Assembly: GCA_947561585.1 (NCBI GenBank)
Contig: CANNZV010000432.1
Location: forward strand, 186,001 to 250,000
DNA: 64,000 bases
Origin: Caprella mutica
Taxonomy: Eukaryota; Arthropoda; Malacostraca; Amphipoda; Caprellidae
Reading direction: 5' to 3'
The notes under the pieces are model-generated. The model searched no databases and was not told the origin of the DNA. It saw only the letters and a program-made list of their open reading frames with translations. Below, one piece after another: positions 11,863-23,393 of the stretch. How positions within the stretch are numbered: position 1 is the stretch's first letter; each line of letters opens with the position of its first letter. The position numbers and the translations under genes are program-made.

Positions 11863-13475
11863 CAGTAGCGAGCATAAGTTAAGGGACAGTGAAAAAAGTT
11901 TAACATTTTTGTTTATTGTGAAAGAACTAGACAACGAAAATACGTGAAACTTAACAACCTTAAAGTTACACATACTGTGGGTATTTGGTAGAAATATTAG
12001 CGAAATCAAACACATTTTCACCAAAATATTTAACTTTTGCCATCAGTGAACGAAAAAGACACCGAGCAAAAGTTAAGGGACAGTTATTAATAAACGGGTT
12101 TAAACTTAATAATCTTAGTTTAAAAGACTGTTTCAATGTATTAAATTGTTACTAAAGGATATCAAGTTATTGGAACAAAATCATCGCCACCATTACACCT
12201 GCTACTCGGAATCAAGTATCTGTCTGTGATAAAATTCTTTTTTATTTTCAAGGATGGAAAGTCACTTTCTGAAAATACAAGCATCATATAAAGATCAAAG
12301 AGTGTTGTGCATCGTATTGTTAATACTTTCAAAAAGTGTGCTTCAATTGATGCAAAACGAGAATCAAGAATACCACCAAAACCTACCCTCATATAAAATC
12401 GTGCCATGGTGAGACTGTGCATAAACGACCATTTCAAGACTGCTGCAGGTATTTCTCGCCAAATGAGTAAAACACATGGTCTCAGTGTCTCCAGATTCAC
12501 AGATTCTAGAAGTTTGAACAGGGTAGGATTAAAAGGCTGGATGCATGCATCGAAGCCTCTGATATCAAAAAGAACCAAAATGCAAAGCTTCAGTTTGCCA
12601 AGGAGTGAGTCGTTTGGTCGAAGGAGCAGTGGTCCATGGTTCATTTCAGCGAAGAATCTAAGTTTAATGTGAACGGAAGTGACACCAGAATGTACGTTCG
12701 AGGTAATGTGGGTGAATGACTGACCCTGAAGTTCGTTTAGAAAACTGTGAAACATGAAGATATTAGCTTGATGGTCTGGGACATTCTTTTCTTCAGCGGG
12801 AACAGGCCCAGTCGTTCGTGTGCATGTGGTGGTCAACGCAGCAGTGTATAAGCAACTTCTCATCCAACATTGCATTCAATATTTGCAATCACTTGATGCT
12901 CAACCACGGATTTTGAAGCAAGACAATTCTCCTTGTCACATGGCTAAACCTGTGAAAGCATGCATAGAAAGTAAGTGACTTTCTCTTATAAGCTGGCCTG
13001 CTCAGAGCACCCAATTGAGCCCCATTGAAAACATTTGGAAGGTAATTGGTGATGGTGCTCAAGAATGCAATCCCAAAAATCAGGATTAACTGTGGGGATT
13101 CCTGAAAGAAGATTGGCAGAAGATAACTCCATAATTATGCTACAAATTTATTAATTTCTTTAATAATCGATGCAATGAGGTCATCAAAATAAAGGACTCA
13201 TCACAAAATGTTAATTTTTTATATCTAATTAGCCAAGGGTTAATGCAATAACAACTGTTCCTTAACTTTTGCTCGGTGTCATTTTTGGTCTCTGATGGCA
13301 ATAGTTGAATATTTAAGTGAATATTTGTTTGATTTCGCTAATATTTCTAGCAAACACCCACAGTATGTATATCTTTATTGTTGGTAAGTTTCTCATATTT
13401 TCGTCGACTAGTTTCTTTTCAATAAACAAAAATGTTGAATTGGTTTCACTGTCCCTTAACTTATGCTCGCTACTG
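11863..13475 (+). mobile_element. Tc1/mariner element, 1.6 kb, defective
   Basis: It is flanked by TA dinucleotides and bounded by long inverted repeats (about 230 bp each) starting CAGTAGCGAGCATAAGTTAA. A second inverted block near each inner border reads GACACCGAGCAAAAGTTAAG. TA target and CAGT-type ends are typical of the Tc1/mariner superfamily. The transposase inside is decayed (separate entry). Confidence 0.9.
12330..13130 (+). pseudogene. Tc1-like transposase relic
   Basis: Broken plus-strand translation keeps typical DDE transposase blocks: HFSEESKFNVNGSD near 12640, then ILKQDNSPCHMAKPVKACIE near 12913, then LSWPAQSTQLSPIENIWK near 12980. Several frameshifts and stops interrupt it. 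The long minus-strand open frame over 12162-12875 is antisense to this relic and is not a gene. Within a complete TIR-bounded element this was the transposase that moved it. Confidence 0.85.
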
Positions 13476-14108
13476 TACGTGCATATATAGCAAGGAGATA
13501 TAGGTACCTATAAGGATTTAAAATTGATAATTTCCTTATTTTATGGGAATATAATTCGGTGTCCAGTTTATATAACAGTATCTATCAAATTAAATTGACT
13601 ATAAAAATAAATCAGATCAGAAGAATTATTAACTTTATTTTTATATTTCATCAAGAACGCTTTTGGGAAATTTCACCAACGACTCAAATCTTTCCGTCCA
13701 ATTCGCTCCATGTGACCGAGATTGCCGTTCATTTTTTACCGCAAGTAGATATTTAGTTGTTAACTGATGCAGATGGGATGGATTAAAACTAATTTCATAT
13801 TAAGTAATATACGTTATCTACCATACAATTATTTTTAATTTATCCCACATACATAAGTCACGGCGAAAACAACTTAACTGACTGAAAACAACAACCAAAT
13901 TGCCAAAGCTGCTCTTAAATTAATTTCTATATCAGGAGAAATGAAAGCGAGGCACACTTATTCGATTTCGTTATAAGTCTGAGACGTAATAAGAGTGGGG
14001 TATGTCTGAACATAGAAATGAGATATGGCTATCTTTAAAGGCTTTAAGAATAATAATTTTTATATTTTTTCGAAATATATTTTAGTGTACAGTTTAAACA
14101 ACAATACA
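13476..14108. other. AT-rich spacer with a short dispersed repeat
   Basis: A piece around 13660-13755 (CTTTTGGGAAATTTCACCAACGACTC onward, ending TTTACCGCAAG) recurs at 15930-16015. No gene recognised. Confidence 0.4.
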
Positions 14109-14168
14109 CAGGCAGACCCCGATTTTATAAAAACTTTAATTATTGCGAGGCATATCTCGATAGGTGTT

Positions 14169-15000
14169 CAGACGTTTCGTCGATAGACATTTCGTCGACT
14201 GATATTTCGTCGACGGGACGTTACTTCGACAAGACATTTTGAAATTCTCAACATAAATGACCGTTATGTAGTTTGTCGTACTCACTAGTTTGTTGTACTG
14301 CACACTTCCTTGTTGTAAAAAGACTTGGCAGGGGATTCGGGTGGCGACACGAGTTTGTGTCTGTCGACGAAATGTCTTTCGATGAAATGTCTGTCGATGA
14401 AATGTCCGGTCGACGAAATGTCTGTCGACAAAATGTCTGTCGACGAAATGTCTGTCGACGAAATGTCTGTCGACGAAATGTCTGTCGATGAAGTGTCTGT
14501 CGACGAAATGTCTATCGATGAAATGTCTGTCGATGAAATGTCTGTCGACGAAATGTCTGTCGACAAAATGTCTATCGATGAAATGTCCGGTCGACGAAAT
14601 GTCTGTCGACAAAATGTCTGTCGACAAAATGTCTGTCGACGAAATGTCTGTCGACGAAATGTCTGTCGATGAAGTGTCTGTCGACGAAATGTCTATCGAT
14701 GAAATGTCTGTCGATGAAATGTCTGTCGACGAAATGTCTGTCGACAAAATGTCTATCGATGAAATGTCCGGTCGACGAAATGTCTGTCGACAAAATGTCT
14801 GTCGACAAAATGTCTGTCGACGAAATGTCTGTCGACGAAATGTCTATCGATGAAATATCTGTCGATGAAATGTCTATCGATGAAATGTCTATCGATGATG
14901 TCTATCGATGAAATGTCTGTCGACGAAATGTCTATCGATGAAATGTCTGTCGATGGTCGTCAAACTGTCTGTCGATGAAATATCTGTCGACGAAATGTCT
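14169..15000. mobile_element. Foldback-like element with GTCGACGAAATGTCT arms and shared core
   Basis: The short left arm (14169-14235) has three to four inverted units (TTTCGTCGATAGACA). The right arm (14360-15000) is a greatly expanded array of the 15-bp unit. The centre (about 14236-14345) contains CTCAACATAAATGACCGTTA, AGTTTGTTGTACTGCACA and ACTTGGCAGGGG. This is the same core as in the elements at 8053, 42496 and 56824. Confidence 0.8.
14360..15000. repeat. 15-bp minisatellite with 181-bp higher-order period
   Basis: About 42 copies of GTCGACGAAATGTCT, with variants GTCGATG, ATCGATG and GTCGACAAA. The marker AAATGTCCGGTCGAC occurs at about 14400, 14581 and 14762, a spacing of 181 bp (12 units plus one base), and the variant order between markers is conserved. 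A unit length divisible by three produces open frames on both strands. These are not proteins. Confidence 0.95.
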
Positions 15001-16334
15001 TTCTACTAACCTTTTGGCAACAGTCTCTAAGTTATTAAAGCTCGAATACATAGAAAAAAGGGACAATTTTGAGGTGATTATTTCACGGTAACTACAATAA
15101 ATATCAATATTATTATTCAGATGAAGTCATTGGTTCAGAAATTAGTCTTCATGAAAGTAATTTTTTTAACAGTGATTATATTTACAAAGTTCTCTAGCAA
15201 GTTCATTCGGAAATTCACCACATTCAACACTTTTTATTATTTCTATTTTCTATCTGATAGATGTCTCTTCTTTGAATAACTATTTTGGTCTTTATGTGTA
15301 TTTTCCCTCTCCGAAGTCATCGTGAAAAGCTGCAAATAAGACGACTAAAACTCACGCTATAGGTAATTTAAACTTAAATAGAGTGCTAATCAACATGTTT
15401 TATTTTAGGGTAAGTTCCGTGTTATCGCACGGTTCCATATTTTCGGGGTCGGTAAAGTCTATAATAATTATTTATTTTTAATTCAATTGGTTTCCATGTT
15501 ACTTCAATGTATCATGGATAACAATTAAAATAGAAGTTATATAATAATTATTATATTTTCTTCTCTCCCGTGTCCGAAAATGTAGATCCAACCAATAATT
15601 TGGAACATGCCCTACTGCCTAAATATTTCAGATTTAAACTATGGTTGAGTTTTCAAACTTGATAATGTATTCACTACTTCGAACTTTAATCACAGAGCAT
15701 CAACTTAATCAGGCAATAAATACTGTAACACAGGCATAGGATTATTCATACAAAATGAAATGTTTAATTAAATTATTAAGGAATGACAATTGTATCGTTA
15801 TTTGTGTCATACCTCGGTCTTATCACCATTTGTAATGAGACTGAATCGTGACTTGGTAATAAAAGCGGGGTCTGCCTGTATACTAAATTAATTATATTGG
15901 CTGATCAATTTTTGTATTCTAGTAAAAACATTTTTGGGAAATTGTAAGTAGGTAACGACTCAAATTTTTCCGTCTAATTCGCACCATGACCTATTGCTGG
16001 TCATTCTTTACCGCAAGGTGTTGCCACAGGTACAGCAAACAATTTCGAATAATTTAAGTGAAAGTCAAATAATAATTTGCTTTTAACTTATATGATCGAA
16101 AATGTGGAAGCATCCGGTAACTCGGACACTTCCCCACATTACCTTTTATCTATACTCTTAGGTCAAAGCTAACAAATTAAGGTACAATATTATCCCCATA
16201 CTTGAAAAATAATTTAAAAAATGAGGAGTAAAAAGTCAGTCGGTCAGTCAACATTTAAAATTTTCCGGCCGAAGAAAAGGGAAAATATCTTGAAGGATAT
16301 TTTAACATTATTTCAATTTAACCTCGAAACCTTC
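15001..16334. other. AT-rich spacer, no gene
   Basis: It contains the right end of the CAGGCAGACCCCG element at 15878, the short repeat shared with 13660-13755, and at 16090-16140 a degenerate copy of the CACATCTTCGG-type arm found in Myt1 intron 5. Nothing else recognised. Confidence 0.4.
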
Positions 16335-17835
16335 AACCCTTCACTGTGCACTTTATTTACAGCAATGGTTGTTTTAACCCTTCACTGTGCACTTTATTTA
16401 CAACTATTGGTGGTTATTTTAACCCTTCACTGTGCACTTTATTTACAACTATTTGTGGTTGTTTTAACCCTTCACTGTGCACTTTATTTACAACTATTGG
16501 TGGTTGTTTTAACCCTTCACTGTGCACTTTATTTACAACTATTAGTGGTTGTTTTAACCCTTCACTGTGCACTTTATTTACAACTATTGGTGGTTGTTTT
16601 AACCCTTCACTGTGCACTTTATTTACAACTATTGGTGGTTGTTTTAACCCTTCACTGTGCACTTTATTTACAACTATTGGTGGTTGTTTTAACTCTTCAC
16701 TGTGCACTTTATTTACAACTATTGAGGGTTGTTTTAACCCCTCACTGTGCACTTTATTTACAACTATTGGTAGTTGTTTTAACCCTTCACTGTGCTTTTT
16801 ATTTACAACTATTGGTGGTTGTTTTAACCCTTCACTGTGCACTTTATTTACAACTATTGGTGGTTGTTATAACCCCTCACTGTGCACTTTATTTACAACT
16901 ATTGGTAGTTGTTTTAACCCTTCACTGTGCTTTTTATTTACAACTATTGGTGGTTGTTTTAACCCCTCACTGTGCACTTTATTTACAACTATTGGTAGTT
17001 GTTTTAACCCTTCACTGTGCTTTTTATTTACAACTATTGGTGGTTGTTTTAACCCTTCACTGTGCACTTTATTTACAACTATTGGTGGTTGTTATAACCC
17101 TTCACTGTGCACTTTATTTACAACTATTGGTGGTTGTTTTACCCTTCACTGTGCACTTTATTTACATTCATTGGTGGTTGTTTTACCCTTCACTGTGCAC
17201 TTTATTTACAACTATTGGTGGTTGTTTTAACCCCTCACTGTGCACTTTATTTACAACTATTGGTAGTTGTTTTAACCCTTCACTGTGCTTTTTATTTACA
17301 ACTATTGGTGGTTGTTTTAACCCCTCACTGTGCACTTTATTTACAACTATTGGTAGTTGTTTTAACCCTTCACTGTGCTTTTTATTTACAACTATTGGTG
17401 GTTGTTTTAACCCTTCACTGTGCACTTCATTTACAACTATTGGTGGTTGTTATAACCCTTCACTGTGCACTTTATTTACAACTATTGGTGGTTGTTTTAC
17501 CCTTCACTGTGCACTTTATTTGCATTCATTGGTGGTTGTTTTACCCTTCACTGTGCACTTTATTTACATTCATTGGTGGTTGTTTTAACCCTTCACTGTG
17601 CACTTTATTTACATTCATTGGTGGTTGTTTTACCCTTCACTGTGCACTTTATTTACATTCATTGGTGGTTGTTTTACCCTTCACTGTGCACTTTATTTAC
17701 ATTCATTGGTGGTTGTTTTAACCCTTCACTGTGCACTTTATTTACATTCATTGGTGGTTGTTTTACCCTTCACTGTGCACTTTATTTACATTCATTGGTG
17801 GTTGTTTTAACCCTTCACTGTGCACTTTATTATCA
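16335..17835. repeat. Satellite array, 45-bp monomer
   Basis: About 33 copies of a 45-bp unit containing TTAACCCTTCACTGTGCAC, TTTATTTACAACTATT and GGTGGTTG. The right third uses a 44-bp variant lacking one A and carrying TACATTCATT. A block with alternating CTTTTT and CACTTT variants is repeated. Because 45 is divisible by three, open frames up to 455 codons appear in several frames; they encode only the repeat and have no promoter or splice context. Confidence 0.97.
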
Positions 17836-18187
17836 TGTCTTATCTCTTTTTTTTTATTTTTTCAGACCTTATCTTGTTTGTAAGAAATCAATGGTTACAG
17901 TTAATTAGTATTTACCTTTCACCATAGTTATCTTCATATACACTAACCTATGAATAGCACTTTAGCAAAATAAATTAAGTAGAAAAAATGGTGTAATGCA
18001 GATAGCACACTAATATATTATGTACACACAGGAAGATAGAAAATAATGCTAACTAATGATCTATGCTCTAATTAAATACAATTACCATTAATTTTGACGG
18101 ACAGGGAACGCTAGTACAATTATTATAATGTCTTTGAATTTAACTATCAATCATAAAGAAGTTGAGAGAAAGAAGCCTGCAACCAGG
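17836..18187. other. Spacer between two satellites
   Basis: 352 bp of AT-rich sequence with a short poly-T run. No feature recognised. Confidence 0.5.
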
Positions 18188-19312
18188 TATTGGGACAACA
18201 TTGGCAATATTGGGACAGCATTGCTAATATTGAGACAGCATTGGCAATATTGGGACAGCATTGGCAATATTGGGACAACATTGGCAATATTGGAACAGCA
18301 TTGCTAATATTGAGACAGCATTGGCAATATTGGGACAGCATTGGCAATATTGGGACAACATTGGCAATATTGGGACAACATTGTTAATATTGAACATTGG
18401 CAATATTGGGACAACATTGTTAATATTGGGACAGCATTGCTAATATTGGGACAACATTGGCAATATTGGGACAACATTGGCAATATTGGGACAACATTGG
18501 CAATATTGGGACAACATTGGCAACATCGGGACAGCATTGGCAATATTGGGACAACATTGGCAATATTGGGACAACATTGTTAATATTGGGACAACATTGG
18601 AAATATTGGGACAACATTGGCAATATTGGGACAACATTGTTAATGTTGGGACAACATTGGAAATATTGGGACAACATTGGCAATATTGGGACAACATTGT
18701 TAATATTGGGACAACATTGGCAATATTGGGACAACATTGGCAATATTGGGACAACATTGTTAATATTGGGACAACATTGGCAATATTGGGACAGCATTGG
18801 CAATATTGGGACAACATTGGCAATATTGGGACAACATTGGCAATATTGGGACAACATTGGCAATATTGGGACAACATTGGCAATATTGGGACAACATTGT
18901 TAATGTTGGGACAACATTGGAAATATTGGGACAACATTGGCAATATTGGGACAACATTGTTAATATTGGGACAACATTGGCAATATTGGGACAACATTGG
19001 CAATATTGGGACAACATTGTTAATATTGGGACAACATTGGCAATATTGGGACAGCATTGGCAATATTGGGACAACATTGGCAATATTGGGACAACATTGG
19101 CAGTATTGGGACAACATTGTTAATATTGGGACAACATTGGCAATATTGGGACAACATTGGCAATATTGGGACAACATTGTTATTATTGGGACAGCATTGC
19201 TAATATTGGGACAACATTGGCAATATTGGGACAACATTGGTAATATTGGGACAGCATTGCTAATATTAGGACAACATTGGGACAACATTGGCAATATTGG
19301 GACAACATTGGC
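18188..19312. repeat. Satellite array, 20-bp monomer
   Basis: About 56 copies of CAATATTGGGACAACATTGG, with variants at three sites (CAGC for CAAC, TTAATATT for GCAATATT, GAAATATT). Some variant orders recur as longer periods of 120-160 bp. Open frames up to 301 codons exist on both strands because 60 bp is a whole number of codons. They are repeat by-products. Confidence 0.97.
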
Positions 19313-19840
19313 CCGAGAATCATTGCTACCTGGCATGCTTATTGCTTATCTACCTACATCTTCTACACTAATAACTTCATGAAACTGTTAAAGTATTTGA
19401 CCTTGTCTCATTCTCTAAAATGAAGAAATCATTTTAATAACATTGTATCAGTGCCTCTTAATTCACTGCGTGCTGCAACATGCGGAAATACGTTACAGAT
19501 GAACACATCAAATTGATGAACTTTGATATAAATTATTTGTCGTCTATATAATATTTTGAAAATACCTTTCGGATATTGTTCTGTTTAATATATCGTAATG
19601 ATGTTCTTTGGAAACTACTGAATAAATATAAACCATTTTTTTTTGAAGAGTTATAAATATATTTATTGTACATTTTTAATGAATAAAAATCATAGTTTTG
19701 ATAAAATATTCCAACTTATAAACGACTATTGAAATGTTGAAATATTATATGACAAATCTAGATGGCGAACTAAGAATTTCTATATCATTTTTTGACCAAG
19801 AAAGTAAACCAAAGGTTATGGATTTTTTTGTACTGTATAA
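19313..19840. other. AT-rich spacer
   Basis: No gene, RNA or element boundary recognised. Confidence 0.4.
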
Positions 19841-19844
19841 AAAA

Positions 19845-20045
19845 CAGTGAAGTTGTAAAATGAATGCCTTTTCAATTATCTGTTTATATTAACTACTTTA
19901 TCAAACAGGTGTCTCTCTAATACGGCAACACTTCAAACAATTTCGTGCAACAGACGCTATTTTATACTGGTAAACCATTAATAAATTGCTAGTGTTATAG
20001 GAGGCAACAACTTATAGATTATACAGGTTAAATCAACAATGAGTG
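19845..20045 (+). repeat. Dispersed repeat, copy 1 (cf. 35597-35800)
   Basis: The two copies share AGTTGTAAAATGAATGC, AATACGGCAACACTTCAAAC, then CAGA-CTATTTT and GGCAACAACTT in the same order and orientation. No open frame of note. Probably part of an uncharacterised transposon. Confidence 0.65.
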
Positions 20046-20636
20046 GAGGGTTACTCTGGAATGTTGGGATAAGGAAGACTGTTGAATGTTCATCCTGAGA
20101 CATTTCAGACTCGAGAGGACCATCCTATTTCAACCATCCCCGTCAATATTAACCACGTTAACCTTACTTGGACTGACAAAATGTATCAGGTCTCTAATGG
20201 ACTGAGTGTCGAGAGTTCGCTTCACAATTGATATTCAGGAAATCAGTTGCTTGAATTGAATTTACTTTGTGGTATATTTATTTTTATAACATTGGTGGGT
20301 ACAAAGTTATTACATTGAATGTATTTTGTTTGAACTGCGAACAAAGTAATGCGTGGGTACTCAGTGTATTACAGAATAGGTACTATTCATTTTCATGAAT
20401 AGCATAATGATCTTACTGTCAACTGGGAATAATTTAGTATATGACCATTTCAAACTATTTATTGATCTTAGTTGATTTAAAGCATGTCTAAATATTTATC
20501 GCTATTATAAAGTCTTGTCGAGCTCAAACTCCCCAGTCAGTATTTAAAGGTTTAACCTACAACATTTGTTGCTTTGTATTTACGGTGAAAATTTATGTCT
20601 TTTTGAAAGTTTTTGTTCCCTCATCGCCATCTTGGA

Positions 20637-21075
20637 GCAAGTAAAGATGACGGACCAGGGTAGTAGTTAACTCTACTAGTTTAAATTCTGGTCCGTTATC
20701 TTTACTTGGTTAAATATTAATATTTGACCAATAATTGGGATAAGAACATAATTTGGGAATCATAGATACCACATTAAAGGATTTAAGCAGAAGTTTTTTC
20801 CATTTTTCAAAATGGATCACGTTTTTTATCGATTCTTTCAATTAATAAAATATGCAAAATTAATGTAGAATCATTAATTTTATCATTTATAAGGTTGTAT
20901 TTTTAAAAATACTAAAGCAAATATTTTTTGAAAACTAAAAAATGTATTTTGGTCCGTTAACTTTACTAGCTTATTTTCTGGTCCGTTATCATCACTAGCT
21001 TATTTTCTGGTCCGTTATCTTTACCAGCTTCATTTCTTGTCCGTTATCTTTACTTGGTCCGCTATCTCTACTAAC
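20637..21075. mobile_element. Foldback-like element with TGGTCCGTTATCTTTAC arms
   Basis: The left end is GTAAAGATGACGGACCAGGG, followed by a direct unit TCTGGTCCGTTATCTTTACT. The right arm has four or five units of TGGTCCGTTATCTTTACTAG at a spacing of about 28 bp. The AT-rich centre is about 230 bp. No coding region. Confidence 0.65.
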
Positions 21076-21324
21076 ATATTCCTTAATACTAAGGAATTCA
21101 AGTTATTTTCGAAAATAAAACTACTTACAAAATATCATGGGACAGTAAGAAGTATATAAAATCTAAAATAGAAATATAAGAAACCCGGACTGTGAACATT
21201 TATTATTAATAAATATTCTTTAATTATTTTAATATCGCATGGCATAAATTTAATGTCTAAGAGATTGATTTATCGTGCAACTTAGCGGTATAGAATATAA
21301 TAGGGTTCGAGTGACTGTTTAGTA

Positions 21325-21795
21325 TATAGGGTGTTTGCAAGAAATTAACTTTTTCAGGAATAACCAACTAATTGTCCTTAATCGTTATCGAGATATTTAT
21401 ACCGTGATTCTAGGTTAATTATTTTGACTTACATATGGTATTTTACATAAAACAAACATTGTTTCACGAAAACTTGAAATAAAATTAGCTCAGTTTTCAA
21501 AATACTGACTTTTGAAGTTTCAAAAGGACTTCTACCTAGATATTCACAAGTACTCTCGTTCCTCACAGATGGCTATTAGTGGAAAATTAAACATAACAAA
21601 CCTTAGTAGTTTTAGTACCTCTAAAAATATTATTAAATGTACTATATTGGTTTGTTATGTTTAGTTATTTATGTAGAAGTCATAATTTATTGTCTTATCT
21701 TAACTTCCCTATGAATGTCAAAAAATCACCCTAGAATCAGGGTATCAATGTCCCGATAACGAAGCATTTTTGGACATTTTGTTACTCGCAAGAGT
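21325..21795. mobile_element. Palindromic MITE of about 470 bp
   Basis: The outer halves pair as imperfect inverted repeats: GTTATCGAGATATTTATACC on the left against the inverse GTTATCGGGACATTGATACC on the right, then TGATTCTAGG in both, then TTTTTTGAC/TATTTTGAC. A loop of about 170 bp remains. No coding capacity. Confidence 0.65.
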
Positions 21796-22856
21796 TTTTA
21801 TTTTTTTATGCAAGCTATATATCAACCAAATTTCAAATATATAATTCCCATAATTTTATTGGACAGCCACGTCAGTCTAAGCTGCTTGCATTTCTACCTT
21901 GAAAACTTTCTGACCTAACAAATATTAAAAACAGTAAACATAGTTTGGAGAAATATCAAAATTGCATGCATGGTACCTACATTTAGGACATCTAATGTTT
22001 CCCCAACTCTTTGATGATAATAACATTAGAAATAGTAGCTTGTAACAACACGTAGTAATTCATAATAAAGATACTCTCATAGATTCTCAAAAATGCCCTA
22101 ACGTTCTAATCAGAAATTATTTTTTCTTGACTGTATATCTCTCTTCTCCCAAAAGTTAGTTTTAAAGACTTATTCGTGCACAGTTTTCCCGCCAAATCAG
22201 TTCCCCACCTATTCCTACCTTTTGTTGAATATATTCACATCCAGATGTTGGCCGTATAATTCTATTAAAAGCCGTCAAGTTCAGAGAAACATTAACTGTT
22301 CATCCAATTTAGTTTGACAAAGTCTTCCGGTGCGATATTTTCTACCTTTTCCACAGGTGCAATCAGAGAAATTAGTGTTTCTACTCCTTGAGAACCTTCT
22401 GTGAGATAATATTCCGATTTCTATTGCATCTCAATGATTATAAATAATATTTATTTGCAATCGTTTATCTATTCTGTCAAACTAGGACGAGCCTGTGTTT
22501 CAGTTCTTATAGGCTACTGCTGACTTTGAGACTCTCTTCAGACATTCACTATAGTCCTCAATCTTTGCTTTTATGGGGAGAGTGGATTAACAAACCTTCA
22601 ATGGTGTTCAGTTAATGGAGTAATGCTTTTAATTTATTACACTTATTAACATTTCAAACAGAATTAAAAGATTAACTTCAGTGGGCATTTATTAGTGAGT
22701 CATAATAAATACACGAAATAGAGAAAATCTTGTATCTGACTTGGTTACTTTGAACTAGTTTTCCTAAACATAAAACAGCATAATTGAACTTCATTTCTCG
22801 ATAAAATTGCTTTATTTATATTGTCTGAACAGAGAAATTCTTGATTTGAGAGAACC
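21796..22856. other. AT-rich intergenic spacer
   Basis: No gene or clear repeat was recognised over about 1 kb. Confidence 0.4.
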
Positions 22857-23323
22857 GGAGCACCAACAGTTGGAACCTAGACAATTGGGCCGCGATAATT
22901 GGGCCCACCGATAATTGGATCCAGAACAATTGGGTCCCAAAAGACAATTGCGTCCAAGATCCAATTAAAAACTGTTACTCTGTTATTACAGTAGCAATGT
23001 GCTTCAATTAATTTGATACCATAGGTCATTTTAACAATAGTGAAACCTTAATAAAGTCAATGTAATGTATTCATTGATTTATATACAAAAGAATTTTTTT
23101 AATACTCCGGGAAGTATCCGAGTCCGTTTTTTATCAAAGTCTACTGTAATATTATAATTGAAGACCTTTGCTTTACTGTAATAATTAACTTACACTTCTT
23201 TATTGTGTCTCCTGTCACAATTTTTTTAAGAGCTAAATTGTTCTGAGGTCAATAGTCTTGGGACCCAATTGTCAGCGGGCCAAATTGTCGGGGATTAATT
23301 GTCTTGAAGCCAACTGTCGCTCC
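22857..23323. mobile_element. Foldback-like element with GACAATTGGGTCC arms
   Basis: The left arm (22857-22965) holds five units of the type GACAATTGGGTCC. The right arm (23245-23323) holds inverted units GGACCCAATTGTC, GGCCAAATTGTC and AATTGTCTTGAAGCC. The ends GGAGCACC and GGAGCGAC match when inverted. It lies 70 bp beyond the stop codon of UGT A, so it could fall in the 3' UTR or terminator region of that gene. Confidence 0.75.
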
Positions 23324-23393
23324 ATGGGGATAATCGACATGGGAAATCTTGCATAATGCATAGGAATATTTGAAATATATCTCTAACCTAAAA

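Larger units (their letters stand above)
14109..15878. mobile_element. Putative transposon with CAGGCAGACCCCG ends
   Basis: Inverted ends CAGGCAGACCCCGATTTTAT (left) and the inverse of CAGGCAGACCCCGCTTTTAT (right); TA follows the right end. No transposase remains. A foldback element (14169-15000) occupies the left half, so this is either a nested insertion or a captured pair of ends. Confidence 0.55.

Noticed and set aside
12162..12875. 237-codon minus-strand gene
   Set aside because: It is antisense to a recognisable plus-strand Tc1 transposase relic inside TIRs, and its own translation matches no family I know.
14136..14747. 203-codon protein with DRHFVDRHF repeats
   Set aside because: A by-product of the 15-bp minisatellite running across the foldback core.
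16221..17908. Long open frames up to 455 codons as a repetitive membrane protein
   Set aside because: They are produced by a 45-bp monomer without stops in several frames and on both strands. Frames shift between variants, and no splice or start context is present.
18440..19382. 298-301-codon frames as repeat proteins
   Set aside because: Both strands are open for the same reason (20-bp units), with no codon-like asymmetry.
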